This document shows, piece by piece, positions 24,801 to 32,905 of a stretch of DNA of 64,000 bases. The notes beneath the pieces are model-generated. The model saw only the letters and a program-made list of their open reading frames with translations, made no database searches and was not told the origin of the DNA. A program made the translations under genes and the position numbers. The stretch is from Flavobacterium rhamnosiphilum (GTDB lineage: Bacteria > Bacteroidota > Bacteroidia > Flavobacteriales > Flavobacteriaceae), in assembly GCF_004349195.1 (NCBI RefSeq), contig NZ_SMLG01000005.1, positions 186,001 through 250,000 on the forward strand, written 5' to 3'. Each line of letters opens with the position of its first letter. The stretch's first letter is position 1.

Positions 24801-25311
24801 AGAAATAATGAATGATATTACTACGTTTATATTTGACGTAGACGGCGTACTTACTGACAGTTCTGTTTTTGTAACCAATGAAGGAGAAATTCTTCGCACC
24901 ATGAATATTCGTGATGGTTACGCCATGAAAGCTGCGGTAGAAAGCGGTTATAATGTTTGTATTATTTCGGGAGGAAGCAACGAAGGTGTTCGCGTTAGAT
25001 TACGAAATCTGGGCATTACAGATATTCATTTGGGCACACCAAACAAAGTAGAAACATTTGATGAATATACTGATGTTTACAATATCAATCCAGAACATGT
25101 TTTGTACATGGGCGATGATATTCCTGATTATCACGTGATGAAATTAGTGGGATTACCGGCTTGTCCGCAAGATGCAAGCCCAGAAATTAAAGCTATTTCC
25201 AGATATATTTCACATAAAAACGGAGGAAAAGGAGCTGCACGAGATGTTATTGAACAAGTGATGAAAGCACAAGGAAAATGGATGGCGTATTTTGATGGGA
25301 AACACGATTAG
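24784..25311 (+). CDS. HAD-family phosphatase, KdsC-like (3-deoxy-D-manno-octulosonate 8-phosphate phosphatase)
   Basis: A 175-aa HAD phosphatase of the capless C0 type. The nucleophile motif is FDVDGVLTDSS (Asp18, Asp20); the second motif is IISGG; the third is the GDDIPDYHVM segment. Length and the NGGKGAARDVIEQVM end fit KdsC, which makes KDO for lipopolysaccharide. An N-acylneuraminate cytidylyltransferase-like phosphatase is the alternative. An ATG at 24811 (MNDITTF) is another possible start. It overlaps the upstream gene. Confidence 0.85.
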   Translation: MAKSYKEIMNDITTFIFDVDGVLTDSSVFVTNEGEILRTMNIRDGYAMKAAVESGYNVCIISGGSNEGVRVRLRNLGITDIHLGTPNKVETFDEYTDVYNINPEHVLYMGDDIPDYHVMKLVGLPACPQDASPEIKAISRYISHKNGGKGAARDVIEQVMKAQGKWMAYFDGKHD

Positions 25312-25340
25312 TTATTATTTATAAATTTTAAATGAAATAA

Positions 25341-26264
25341 ATGTTTCCATTTCTAAAACTAATCCGATACCAGAATCTACTTATGCTTGCTTTTATGCAA
25401 CTTATTTTCAGGTTTGTTTTTTTTAAATTTCAGGATATTCCTTTGGCATTAGCCGATTGGCAATACGGATTATTGGTTTTATCAACTATTTTAATCGCTG
25501 CTGGAGGGTATGTTATCAATAATATTTTTGATCAAAATACGGATACTATCAATACTCCGAACAACGTAATTGTAGGCAAAACCATTTCTGAAACCAATGC
25601 GTATAACCTGTACATTGGACTTACAGTTACCGGTGTCGCTATCGGCTTTTATCTTTCAAATGTTATAGTAAAACCTGGCTTTGCGTCTATTTTTATTTTG
25701 ATTGCAGCCACGCTTTATTTGTATGCTACAAGCCTTAAACAAATGATGCTTATTGGCAATATTATTGTGGCATTGTTGCTTTCTTTTAGTGTGATTATCA
25801 TTGGAATTTTTGATTTATTCCCAACGATTCATGAAGGAAATCAACAACAAATGGGAGTTGTTTTTTCTATTCTTTTAGATTACGCGCTATTTACCTTCTT
25901 TCTTAATTTTATGAGGGAAATAATTAAAGATATAGAAGATGTTGATGGCGATTATAACCAAGGAATGAATACTTTGCCAATTGCAATAGGCAAATTGAAA
26001 GCCGCAAAAATAGTTTTTGGATTGAGCTTTATTCCTATTCTTTTTATGCTTTATTACATCAATAAATACCTACTTGAGTTAGTATTTACAACTGTATATT
26101 TATTGCTGTTTGTTGTGGGACCATTGCTTTATTTCACCGTGAAAATTTGGACTGCAAAATCTAAAAAAGAGTTCCATACGCTGAGTCTGCTGTTAAAATG
26201 GATTCTGCTATTTGGAATCCTATCGATTGTTGTTATAAGTTTAAATATCAAATACAATGCTTAA
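25341..26264 (+). CDS. UbiA-family prenyltransferase (geranylgeranylglycerol-phosphate geranylgeranyltransferase-like)
   Basis: A 307-aa membrane enzyme with about nine helices. The first Asp motif is NIFDQNTD (61-68), the second is IKDIEDVDGDYNQGMNTLP near residue 200. In Bacteroidota this subfamily is annotated as an (S)-2,3-di-O-geranylgeranylglyceryl phosphate synthase homologue, but bacterial substrates are not settled, and I would not infer archaeal-type lipids from it. It lies 29 bp after the KdsC-like gene and overlaps the Maf gene by 8 bp. Confidence 0.85.
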   Translation: MFPFLKLIRYQNLLMLAFMQLIFRFVFFKFQDIPLALADWQYGLLVLSTILIAAGGYVINNIFDQNTDTINTPNNVIVGKTISETNAYNLYIGLTVTGVAIGFYLSNVIVKPGFASIFILIAATLYLYATSLKQMMLIGNIIVALLLSFSVIIIGIFDLFPTIHEGNQQQMGVVFSILLDYALFTFFLNFMREIIKDIEDVDGDYNQGMNTLPIAIGKLKAAKIVFGLSFIPILFMLYYINKYLLELVFTTVYLLLFVVGPLLYFTVKIWTAKSKKEFHTLSLLLKWILLFGILSIVVISLNIKYNA

Positions 26265-26841
26265 AAATAAATTAAAAAAATACACTTTAATTCTGGCTTC
26301 GGGTTCACCGAGACGTCAGCAATTTTTCAAGGATTTAGACCTGGATTTTGAAATTCGATTGAAAGAAATTGAGGAAGTTTATCCTCCGGAATTGAAAGCG
26401 GAGCAAATCACCAATTATTTGGCTGAATTGAAAGCCAGCGCTTTTGAAGGAGAGTTAAAACCGAATGAAATTCTGGTTACCAGCGACACCATCGTTTGGC
26501 ATAACAATACCGCTTTGGGCAAACCAAAAGATGAGCAAGATGCTTTTGAAATCCTGAAATCATTGTCAAATGCAACGCATGAAGTAATAACTTCTGTTTG
26601 TTTTAAAACCAATGAAAAAATTGATTTATTGCATGAAGTTACCAAAGTTACTTTCAATAAATTAAGCGACGAGTCTATTCGTTATTATTTAGAAAACTAC
26701 AAACCTTATGATAAAGCCGGTGCTTATGGTATCCAGGAATGGATTGGTTTTATAGGTGTTTCAAAAATTGAAGGTTCGTATGCAAATGTGATGGGAATGC
26801 CTACGGATAAAGTGTATGAATATTTGAGTAAATTAGCGTAA
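26257..26841 (+). CDS. Maf-like nucleoside triphosphate pyrophosphatase
   Basis: A 194-aa house-cleaning pyrophosphatase that hydrolyses non-canonical or pyrimidine nucleotides. The Maf signature is LASGSPRRQQF (about residues 13-23). The catalytic Asp lies in VTSDTIVW (near 71), followed by GKPKDEQDAFEIL and the C-terminal DKAGAYGIQEW motif. The ITSV...TNEKI strand pattern fits the YhdE/Maf dTTP/UTP group more than YceF. It overlaps the prenyltransferase gene by 8 bp. Confidence 0.92.
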   Translation: MLKNKLKKYTLILASGSPRRQQFFKDLDLDFEIRLKEIEEVYPPELKAEQITNYLAELKASAFEGELKPNEILVTSDTIVWHNNTALGKPKDEQDAFEILKSLSNATHEVITSVCFKTNEKIDLLHEVTKVTFNKLSDESIRYYLENYKPYDKAGAYGIQEWIGFIGVSKIEGSYANVMGMPTDKVYEYLSKLA

Positions 26842-26848
26842 TTAAATT

Positions 26849-27385
26849 ATGAATATGGCCTTTTTTCAAGAATACACAAGAGAACTAATTGCTACAGGAA
26901 TTCTGGGAATTTTGCTGATTATATTCCGTATCATTTCAACAAAACTGGTACGACGCTATGCAAAATCAAACCAAACTCTGGAGCATAGAACCAATTTAGT
27001 GATTAAATATATTCACTTATTTATCAATATTTTGGTAATTATTGCTTTAATAGTAATTTGGGGAGTTCAGACTAAAGATATTACTATTGCACTTTCTTCT
27101 ATCACAACCGTTGTGGGTGTTGCCATGTTTGCCCAATGGTCTATTTTGAGTAACATTACATCCGGTGTTATTTTGTTTTTTTCTTTTCCGTTTAAAATTG
27201 GGGATGTCATAAAAATCCATGATAAAGATTTTCCCATTGAAGCAGAAATTGAGGATATTGGTGCTTTTCATGTCTACTTAAAAACCATTGATGGAGAAAA
27301 AATCATTTATCCTAATAACCTGCTTTTGCAAAAAGGAATTTCGATACTGAAAGATCATTTTGAGGATAGAGAATTCATGGATTAA
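26849..27385 (+). CDS. Small mechanosensitive ion channel (MscS family)
   Basis: A 178-aa MscS-type protein with three predicted helices (about 13-32, 53-75, 81-112) and a short beta domain. The pore-lining third helix is ITTVVGVAMFAQWSILSNITSGVIL, of which GVAMFAQWSILSN is the recognisable core. The beta domain shows PFKIGDVIKI and the conserved YPNNLLLQKG. It lacks the large C-terminal domain of E. coli MscS. The start may be ATG 26849 or the second ATG at 26855. It closes the run that begins at 24027, 7 bp after maf. Confidence 0.85.
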   Translation: MNMAFFQEYTRELIATGILGILLIIFRIISTKLVRRYAKSNQTLEHRTNLVIKYIHLFINILVIIALIVIWGVQTKDITIALSSITTVVGVAMFAQWSILSNITSGVILFFSFPFKIGDVIKIHDKDFPIEAEIEDIGAFHVYLKTIDGEKIIYPNNLLLQKGISILKDHFEDREFMD

Positions 27386-27577
27386 TTGTAATTTTATAAA
27401 AAATTAATTATCAATTCATTCTATTTTGCAAATCAATTGATTAAAAGTGATAATTTTACAACTATTGATGAGAAATATATAATACTTTACTTTCTTTAAT
27501 GCTTCATATTTGTCAATTAGAAACCGTACGATTCATAATTGAATAGTAGATTCTTATATTTAAAAAAGTAAGAGAAT

Positions 27578-28777
27578 ATGAATGAGATCTTAAAACTTCC
27601 ATTTTATGCTAAATTAACCCTGATTTTATTGGGATTGATGGCTCTTCTTTTTATTTTTTATATTGGTCAGGATATATTGGTTCCCATAATGATGTCGTTT
27701 TTATTTGCAATATTATTGTATCCTATCGTTCAGTTTTTAAAATCAAAACTCCATTTTCCGCATGTTCTGGCGGTGATGATAGCTGTAATTTTATTTGTAT
27801 TCGTTTTTATTGCTCTTTTTGTATTCCTCTCCTTTCAGATTAGTGATATTGCCAATGATTTTGATAAAATTGAAAGAAATATAAATATTCATATTAGAAA
27901 TATTCAAGGGTTTATCAAAGATCATTTTCATTTAAGTTCTAGGGAACAAAAACAATATTTGGATACTGCCACCGAAGATTCCATGGAAAAAGGAAAAGAA
28001 ATGATTGGTACGACTATAATGTCATTTACGGATACCTTAGTCAATTTGACTTTAATACCCATTTATACTTTTTTAATACTGCTGTACAGAACACATTTCA
28101 TGCTGTTTTTATCAAAACTTTTCAAGAAAGAGAATCATGAACAGTTAAAAAATATTTTAACTAATATTAAAATAGCCATCAACAGTTATATTGTTGGATT
28201 AATTATAGAAATGATTTTAGTTTCGGTAATGACTACGCTCGGATTCATGCTTATTGGTGTTAAGTATGCTATTTTGCTAGGTATAATTACAGGGATTTTA
28301 AATCTAATTCCTTACATAGGTATACTTTTTGCCGGAGTGCTGAGTATTGTGGCTTCGCTTACGGGTTCACCGGATTTATCCATAATAGTTGGGATAATTA
28401 TTATTACCATAATTGTTCAGTTAATTGATAATAACATTTTAGTTCCTATGATTGTAAGTTCTAAAGTAGAGATAAATGCGTTTGTATCGATTATTGGAAT
28501 TATTATCGGTGGCTCAATTGCAGGAGTTTCCGGTATGTTTTTAGCACTTCCGGTTCTGGCTGTGCTTAAAGTAATTTTTGACAGGATAGAATCCTTAGAG
28601 GCTTGGGGATACTTGATGGGTGATCATTTGCCAAAAACGTATACCTGGCGCAATATTAAATTACCGCTGTTTGATTCTGAATCTACACCAAAAAAAACTA
28701 TCATTAAAACAGATATTATAGTTCCGGTTTTTACTGAAACTACAACAGAAAAAGACGCTAATAAAACCAATGAATAG
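27578..28777 (+). CDS. AI-2E family transporter
   Basis: A 399-aa inner-membrane protein with an N-terminal helix pair (about 10-80), a soluble region (about 90-150), and C-terminal helices. The family signature region is LGIITGILNLIPYIGILFAGVLS with QLIDNNILVPMIV, near residues 235-295. Named after the TqsA autoinducer exporter, many members instead move ions or unknown solutes. The tail from about 345 is polar and probably cytosolic. It is monocistronic, with 192 bp upstream holding no other gene. Confidence 0.88.
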   Translation: MNEILKLPFYAKLTLILLGLMALLFIFYIGQDILVPIMMSFLFAILLYPIVQFLKSKLHFPHVLAVMIAVILFVFVFIALFVFLSFQISDIANDFDKIERNINIHIRNIQGFIKDHFHLSSREQKQYLDTATEDSMEKGKEMIGTTIMSFTDTLVNLTLIPIYTFLILLYRTHFMLFLSKLFKKENHEQLKNILTNIKIAINSYIVGLIIEMILVSVMTTLGFMLIGVKYAILLGIITGILNLIPYIGILFAGVLSIVASLTGSPDLSIIVGIIIITIIVQLIDNNILVPMIVSSKVEINAFVSIIGIIIGGSIAGVSGMFLALPVLAVLKVIFDRIESLEAWGYLMGDHLPKTYTWRNIKLPLFDSESTPKKTIIKTDIIVPVFTETTTEKDANKTNE

Positions 28778-28892
28778 CTTCTAAAAATAGTAAATTCGAA
28801 TATTCAAATTCTGAATTTTGTTAATTCGAACCAGTACGTAAACCATTTTTTCTTTTGTTTCGTTAACAATGTTTAAAATTAATTTTTTTATA

Positions 28893-30713
28893 ATGTTTAA
28901 AAAACAAAAACTGATTCTAACTATTTTGATCTGCTGTTGCTATCAGATTTCTTTTGCTCAAGTTGACAAAAAGGAAAAAGATTCTTCAGTAGTGTATAAA
29001 CAAATTCAAACCTATTCCAAAAAAAATAAATTCACCAAACTTCTTCATAAATTAGTTTTCAGACCTGTTAATGCCAGAAACAATAAGGAAAAAGTAGTAC
29101 CAAAAAAATTTGATCTCTTTGAAGGAAAAATCATCAGGAACATCACTATTGTCACTTTAGATCCATTTGGCTATTCTGAAATTGACACTACAAAAAAACC
29201 TAAAAATTGGGCGGAGCGAACCGGAAACAGAATTCACATCAAAACGAAAAGGCTTGCCATTAGGAATTTATTGCTTATCAAAAAAAATAAACCCTTGGAT
29301 TCCTTGTTAGTAAAAGAATCGGAACGTTTAATAAGAACTCAAAGATATATCGGTCGGGTTGATGTAACCCCACAATTGATTCCCAATAATAAGGATTCAG
29401 TAGATGTTTACATTCGGGTTTTAGATACCTGGAGTATTATTCCAAAAGGGTCTATTTCAAGTTCAAAAGTCAATTTTGAACTAAATGATCGTAATATTTT
29501 GGGTTCAGGCCATGAATTTAATACTGAATTCACAAACAGATTCAGCGATGGCAAAAATGCTTATCGCGTAGGGTACATCATTCCCAACTTCAAGAATACA
29601 TTCATTAAAACCACCGTGAATTATCATATCGATTTAGATGATTATTATAGTAAAAGTATAAACATCGAACGACCATTTTATTCTCCGTTCACAAAATGGG
29701 CTGGCGGAATTTATTTTGACAAACAGTTTAGAAAAGATTCACTTCCTGATAGTAATGCAACATTTGCTATACAAAATTTCAAATACAATTCGCAAGATGT
29801 ATGGTTTGGCCGTGCTTTTAGGATTTTCAAAAGTAATACAGAGAATGACAGAACAACAAATTTAGTAGTTGCAGGTCGGTTTTTGAATGTAAAATACATG
29901 GATCGTCCACTAATTGATTACGATCCTAATGCTTTTTATTCCAATGAAAAATTTTCGTTTTTAGGAATTGGTATCACTTCCCGTAAGTTTGTTCAGGACA
30001 GCTATATTTTCAAAAATGGAATTATTGAAGATGTTCCTATTGGAAAAATATTTGGAATAACTTCGGGCTATCAATATAAAAACAATCTCGGCCGTTACTA
30101 TTTAGGAGCTCGGGCAGCCTTTGGAAATTATTATAAATGGGGATTTCTAAGTGCTAATTTTGAGTTGGGTACTTTTTTTGAAAAATCAAATACTAAACAA
30201 AATGCTTTTTCTTTTCAGGCTAATTATTTTACTAATTTAATGAGTCTTGGAAAATGGAAATTACGACAGTTCATTAAACCACAACTAGTTATTGGTTCCA
30301 ATCGTGTGAATATTATTGGCGATCAACTTAATATTAATGAAAACTACGGTATTCAGGGATTTAATAGTGCTGACTATGGAACCGAAAAAGCAATACTGAC
30401 TTTGCAAACTCAAGCCTATGCCCCATGGAATCTTTGGGGATTTCGTTTAAACCCCTATTTTAACTATTCAGTTGCGATGCTGGGAAATCCCGAAAAAGGA
30501 TTACTGGAAAATAAAGCATATTCTAAAATTGGGATTGGATTAATAATAAACAATGATTTTTTAGTATTTAGTTCTTTCCAAATTTCACTTTCCTATTATC
30601 CATCGATACCGGGTAATGGCGAAAATATTTTCAAAACGAACGCCTTTGAAACTACTGATTTTGGTCTTCAGGATTTTGAATTAGCCAAGCCGCGTACCGT
30701 GATTTTCAAATAA
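28893..30713 (+). CDS. BamA/TamA-like outer membrane protein with POTRA-type domain
   Basis: A 606-aa outer membrane protein with a signal peptide (MFKKQKLILTILICCCY...SFA-Q). An in-frame ATG at 28869 would give eight extra residues and cannot be fully excluded. The first ~200 mature residues include POTRA-like stretches (FEGKIIRNITIVTLDPFG, RLIRTQRYIGRVDVTPQLI, VDVYIRVLDTWSIIP). The rest is a beta-barrel with alternating aromatic strands, ending in TVIFK. It resembles Omp85-type proteins of Bacteroidota, but the barrel signature is weak and the role is unknown. Confidence 0.7.
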   Translation: MFKKQKLILTILICCCYQISFAQVDKKEKDSSVVYKQIQTYSKKNKFTKLLHKLVFRPVNARNNKEKVVPKKFDLFEGKIIRNITIVTLDPFGYSEIDTTKKPKNWAERTGNRIHIKTKRLAIRNLLLIKKNKPLDSLLVKESERLIRTQRYIGRVDVTPQLIPNNKDSVDVYIRVLDTWSIIPKGSISSSKVNFELNDRNILGSGHEFNTEFTNRFSDGKNAYRVGYIIPNFKNTFIKTTVNYHIDLDDYYSKSINIERPFYSPFTKWAGGIYFDKQFRKDSLPDSNATFAIQNFKYNSQDVWFGRAFRIFKSNTENDRTTNLVVAGRFLNVKYMDRPLIDYDPNAFYSNEKFSFLGIGITSRKFVQDSYIFKNGIIEDVPIGKIFGITSGYQYKNNLGRYYLGARAAFGNYYKWGFLSANFELGTFFEKSNTKQNAFSFQANYFTNLMSLGKWKLRQFIKPQLVIGSNRVNIIGDQLNINENYGIQGFNSADYGTEKAILTLQTQAYAPWNLWGFRLNPYFNYSVAMLGNPEKGLLENKAYSKIGIGLIINNDFLVFSSFQISLSYYPSIPGNGENIFKTNAFETTDFGLQDFELAKPRTVIFK

Positions 30714-30907
30714 CAAAAGGTCTGTTTAGCACTCTTAGCTTGGCGTAAAAAGCAACTTAAAACTCTAATTTAAAAAACATTACAAACACAACCAATAATC
30801 CAATAGTGTAAATTATGTAATTTAATATCATAATTATATAAGATTACATTAAGTAATATTGTTTACTTTTATAGTACAGAAATTAATAACTAAAAACCTA
30901 TAAAGAA

Positions 30908-31225
30908 ATGAAAAAAGTCACTTTTTATTTAATGATGATGGTATTGTCATTAAGTATCATTCCAACTCAAATGTTAGCAGCTGAAAAAAATCCAACTTCG
31001 GTTTCAAACACGCCAAAAGAAGTTCCTCCAGAAGTTAAGGTTTTGCTTAACCGTCTTAACGAAATAAAAGCAATGGACAAGTCTTCTTTGAGTTCTTCAG
31101 AGAAAAAAGAACTACGTAAAGAAGTACGTGCCATCAAAGCGGAATTAAAATCTACAGGAAATGGTGTATACTTATCTGTAGGTGCAATTATAATAGTTAT
31201 TCTTTTATTGATTCTTTTATTGTAA
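30908..31225 (+). CDS. Small exported membrane protein, conserved in flavobacteria
   Basis: A 105-aa protein with a signal-type N-terminus (residues 1-24, ending MLA-A). A charged helical middle follows (EVKVLLNRLNEIKAMDKSSLSSSEKKELRKEVRAIKAELKS as short overlapping helices). A strongly hydrophobic C-terminal helix closes it (VGAIIIVILLLILLL). It should sit in the inner membrane with a periplasmic coiled region. Homologues are sometimes mislabelled as seryl-tRNA synthetase; nothing here supports that. The promoter region has no sigma-54-like site, unlike the next two genes. Confidence 0.75.
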   Translation: MKKVTFYLMMMVLSLSIIPTQMLAAEKNPTSVSNTPKEVPPEVKVLLNRLNEIKAMDKSSLSSSEKKELRKEVRAIKAELKSTGNGVYLSVGAIIIVILLLILLL

Positions 31226-31243
31226 ATAAATTTATAGCTGTAG

Positions 31244-31273
31244 AAAAAGGAAATGAATCATCGTTTCCTTTTT
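31244..31273 (+). terminator. Terminator of the 105-aa gene
   Basis: AAAAAGGAAA (31244-31253) pairs with TTTCCTTTTT (31264-31273), with a further T-run. Confidence 0.75.
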
Positions 31274-31318
31274 TTTATGAAATCTTACAGAACCCAATTA
31301 AATGTTAATGAGTTGCTA

Positions 31319-31336
31319 TTGGCACAATTGTTGGCT
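31319..31336 (+). promoter_or_regulatory. Sigma-54-like promoter, unit A
   Basis: TTGGCACAATTGTTGGCT matches the -24 element TTGGCAC exactly; 5 nt later TTGG stands where TTGC is expected. The same block occurs in unit B at 31986-32003 while the DNA after it has diverged. Confidence 0.55.
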
Positions 31337-31358
31337 TTACTATAAAATGGAATAGAAA

Positions 31359-31378
31359 TAGTAATTGAAAAATTACTA
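31359..31378 (+). other. 5'-UTR hairpin, unit A
   Basis: TAGTAATT pairs with AATTACTA around a GAAA tetraloop, 31 bp before the start codon. Unit B has a different hairpin (32021-32036) at nearly the same place. Confidence 0.5.
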
Positions 31379-31408
31379 TAAATTGATTACTAATTAAAAT
31401 TTTGAAAA

Positions 31409-31891
31409 ATGAAAACATTAAAATTAATCATCGCAGGAATTATACTTTTAGTATCAAGTAATACGATGCAAGCACAAGTTTCAGTAAATGTAAATATAGG
31501 TAGTCCACCAGCATGGGGTCCAGTTGGATACTCATCTGTAGATTATTATTATTTACCGGATGTTCAAGCTTATTATGATATAAGAGCTACTCAGTTTATT
31601 TATTTTGGTGGAGGAAAATGGATTCGTTCCAGAAACTTGCCGTATCAATACCGAAACTATAATTTATATAATGGTTACAAAGTAGTATTAACCGATTATC
31701 ATGGTTCAAGACCATACAGTAACTTTAATACACATAAAGTAAAATATTACAAAGGATACAAAGGTAAACCTCAAAAATCAATAGGTTCCAATCGTAGTCG
31801 TAACAACAAAGTGTATAAAAATAATGGGAACAATGGAAATGGGAATAAAGGAGGAAAAGGAAATAATGGCCATGGAAATGGGAAAAATTAA
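31409..31891 (+). CDS. Secreted protein of unknown function, tandem paralogue A
   Basis: A 160-aa exported protein with a signal peptide (1-22, ending MQA-Q). A Tyr-rich core follows (SVDYYYLPDVQAYYDIRATQFIYFGGGKW as overlapping stretches, then HGSRPYSNFNTHKVKYYKGY). The basic, low-complexity Asn/Gly/Lys tail runs from about 130 to the end (NNGNGNKGGKG). I recognise no domain. The next gene encodes a close paralogue, and the two share promoter and terminator designs. A stress-induced envelope role is a guess. Confidence 0.8.
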   Translation: MKTLKLIIAGIILLVSSNTMQAQVSVNVNIGSPPAWGPVGYSSVDYYYLPDVQAYYDIRATQFIYFGGGKWIRSRNLPYQYRNYNLYNGYKVVLTDYHGSRPYSNFNTHKVKYYKGYKGKPQKSIGSNRSRNNKVYKNNGNNGNGNKGGKGNNGHGNGKN

Positions 31892-31910
31892 TACTGATTT
31901 CATATAATTT

Positions 31911-31944
31911 AAAAAGAGAGTTCCAAAATTGGGACTCTCTTTTT
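31911..31944 (+). terminator. Terminator of unit A
   Basis: The arms at 31911-31924 and 31931-31944 (AAGAGAGT with ACTCTCTT) flank the loop AAAATT, with a T-run. The loop is the same as in unit B. Confidence 0.8.
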
Positions 31945-31985
31945 TTTAAAGCAAAAAGTCTTAATTAAATGGTATTTTTTTTGTT

Positions 31986-32003
31986 TTGGCACAGTTGTTG
32001 GCT
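31986..32003 (+). promoter_or_regulatory. Sigma-54-like promoter, unit B
   Basis: TTGGCACAGTTGTTGGCT differs from unit A at one base. The -12 element is again TTGG rather than TTGC. Confidence 0.55.
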
Positions 32004-32020
32004 TAATAAAAAAAGCACCG

Positions 32021-32036
32021 TAATAACGAGTTATTA
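32021..32036 (+). other. 5'-UTR hairpin, unit B
   Basis: TAATAA pairs with TTATTA around CGAG, 34 bp before the start codon. Confidence 0.45.
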
Positions 32037-32069
32037 TAAAAAGCTATTACTAATTAAATATTTGAAAAA

Positions 32070-32606
32070 ATGAGAACATTAAAATTAATCGCCGTAGGAA
32101 TTATCCTTTTTGCATCAAGTTCAATACATGCACAAGTCTCAGTAAGTGTAAACATAGGTACGGCTCCATCATGGGGACCTGTAGGATATGCAGAAGCTGA
32201 ATATTATTATTTGCCAGATGTTGAGGCGTATTACGATGTAAGAGCAACTCAATTCATTTATTTTGGAGGCGGAAGATGGATACGTTCAAGACATCTACCT
32301 AATCAATATAGAAACTATGATCTCTATGGTGGATACAAAGTAGTATTAAACGATTATCATGGTTCAAGACCGTATAGCCACTTTAACAATCATAAAGTAA
32401 AATATTACAGAGGATATCATGGAAGAGAACAAAGAAATATAGGCTATAACAATAACCGTAGAGTATATGTAAAACAAAGAGGGAATGACGATCATAGAAG
32501 ATATGATGACCACAGAGAATATAGAAAACATGATAATCGAAATAATGGAAATGGAAATGGACGTGGGCATGGAAACGGACGTGGAAATGGACACGATAGA
32601 GACTAA
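32070..32606 (+). CDS. Secreted protein of unknown function, tandem paralogue B
   Basis: A 178-aa exported protein with a signal peptide (1-21, ending IHA-Q). The core is closely parallel to paralogue A, residue for residue in stretches such as YYYLPDVEAYYD, RATQFIYFGGGRWIRSR and VVLNDYHGSRPYS. The tail differs: it is His/Arg/Asp-rich (DDHRRYDDHREYRKHDN) and then Gly/Asn/Arg-rich, against Lys/Asn/Gly in A. The core is thus conserved and the low-complexity tail free to change. No domain is recognised. Confidence 0.8.
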   Translation: MRTLKLIAVGIILFASSSIHAQVSVSVNIGTAPSWGPVGYAEAEYYYLPDVEAYYDVRATQFIYFGGGRWIRSRHLPNQYRNYDLYGGYKVVLNDYHGSRPYSHFNNHKVKYYRGYHGREQRNIGYNNNRRVYVKQRGNDDHRRYDDHREYRKHDNRNNGNGNGRGHGNGRGNGHDRD

Positions 32607-32620
32607 TCACAAGTTTATTT

Positions 32621-32658
32621 AAAAAGAGAGAGAACCAAAATTGGTTCTCTCTCTTTTT
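32621..32658 (+). terminator. Terminator of unit B
   Basis: A 16-bp perfect stem (32621-32636 with 32643-32658) around the loop AAAATT, which unit A also has. Confidence 0.85.
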
Positions 32659-32694
32659 ATATAACAGTCCCGTAACTAATATTAATTATTTCAG

Positions 32695-32759
32695 CCACGA
32701 ATTACACGAATTGCCACGAATTCCTATTTTAATTTTTAAAAAATTAGTGTAATTCACGG
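32695..32759. repeat. Imperfect inverted repeat
   Basis: CCACGAATTACACGAATT (32695-32712) faces its reverse complement at 32742-32759 with two mismatches. A second short hairpin, GTCCGC/GCGGAC, lies at 32796-32810. The rest of this 300-bp gap holds nothing I recognise. Confidence 0.6.
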
Positions 32760-32905
32760 TTAACTTTTTCAAAGCGTTTGTATCCTGTAAATTTAGTCCG
32801 CTTTGCGGACAGTCCTATTTTTTATTATTAAAGAAAACCCAAAACATTTCAGAAAAAATTATTTAATTCCTACATTTGAAGTTACTGCAAATTAAATTTA
32901 AAAAA

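Noticed and set aside
32364..32610. Two open frames antisense to the paralogue B tail
   Set aside because: Open only because the sense strand codes a low-complexity tail.
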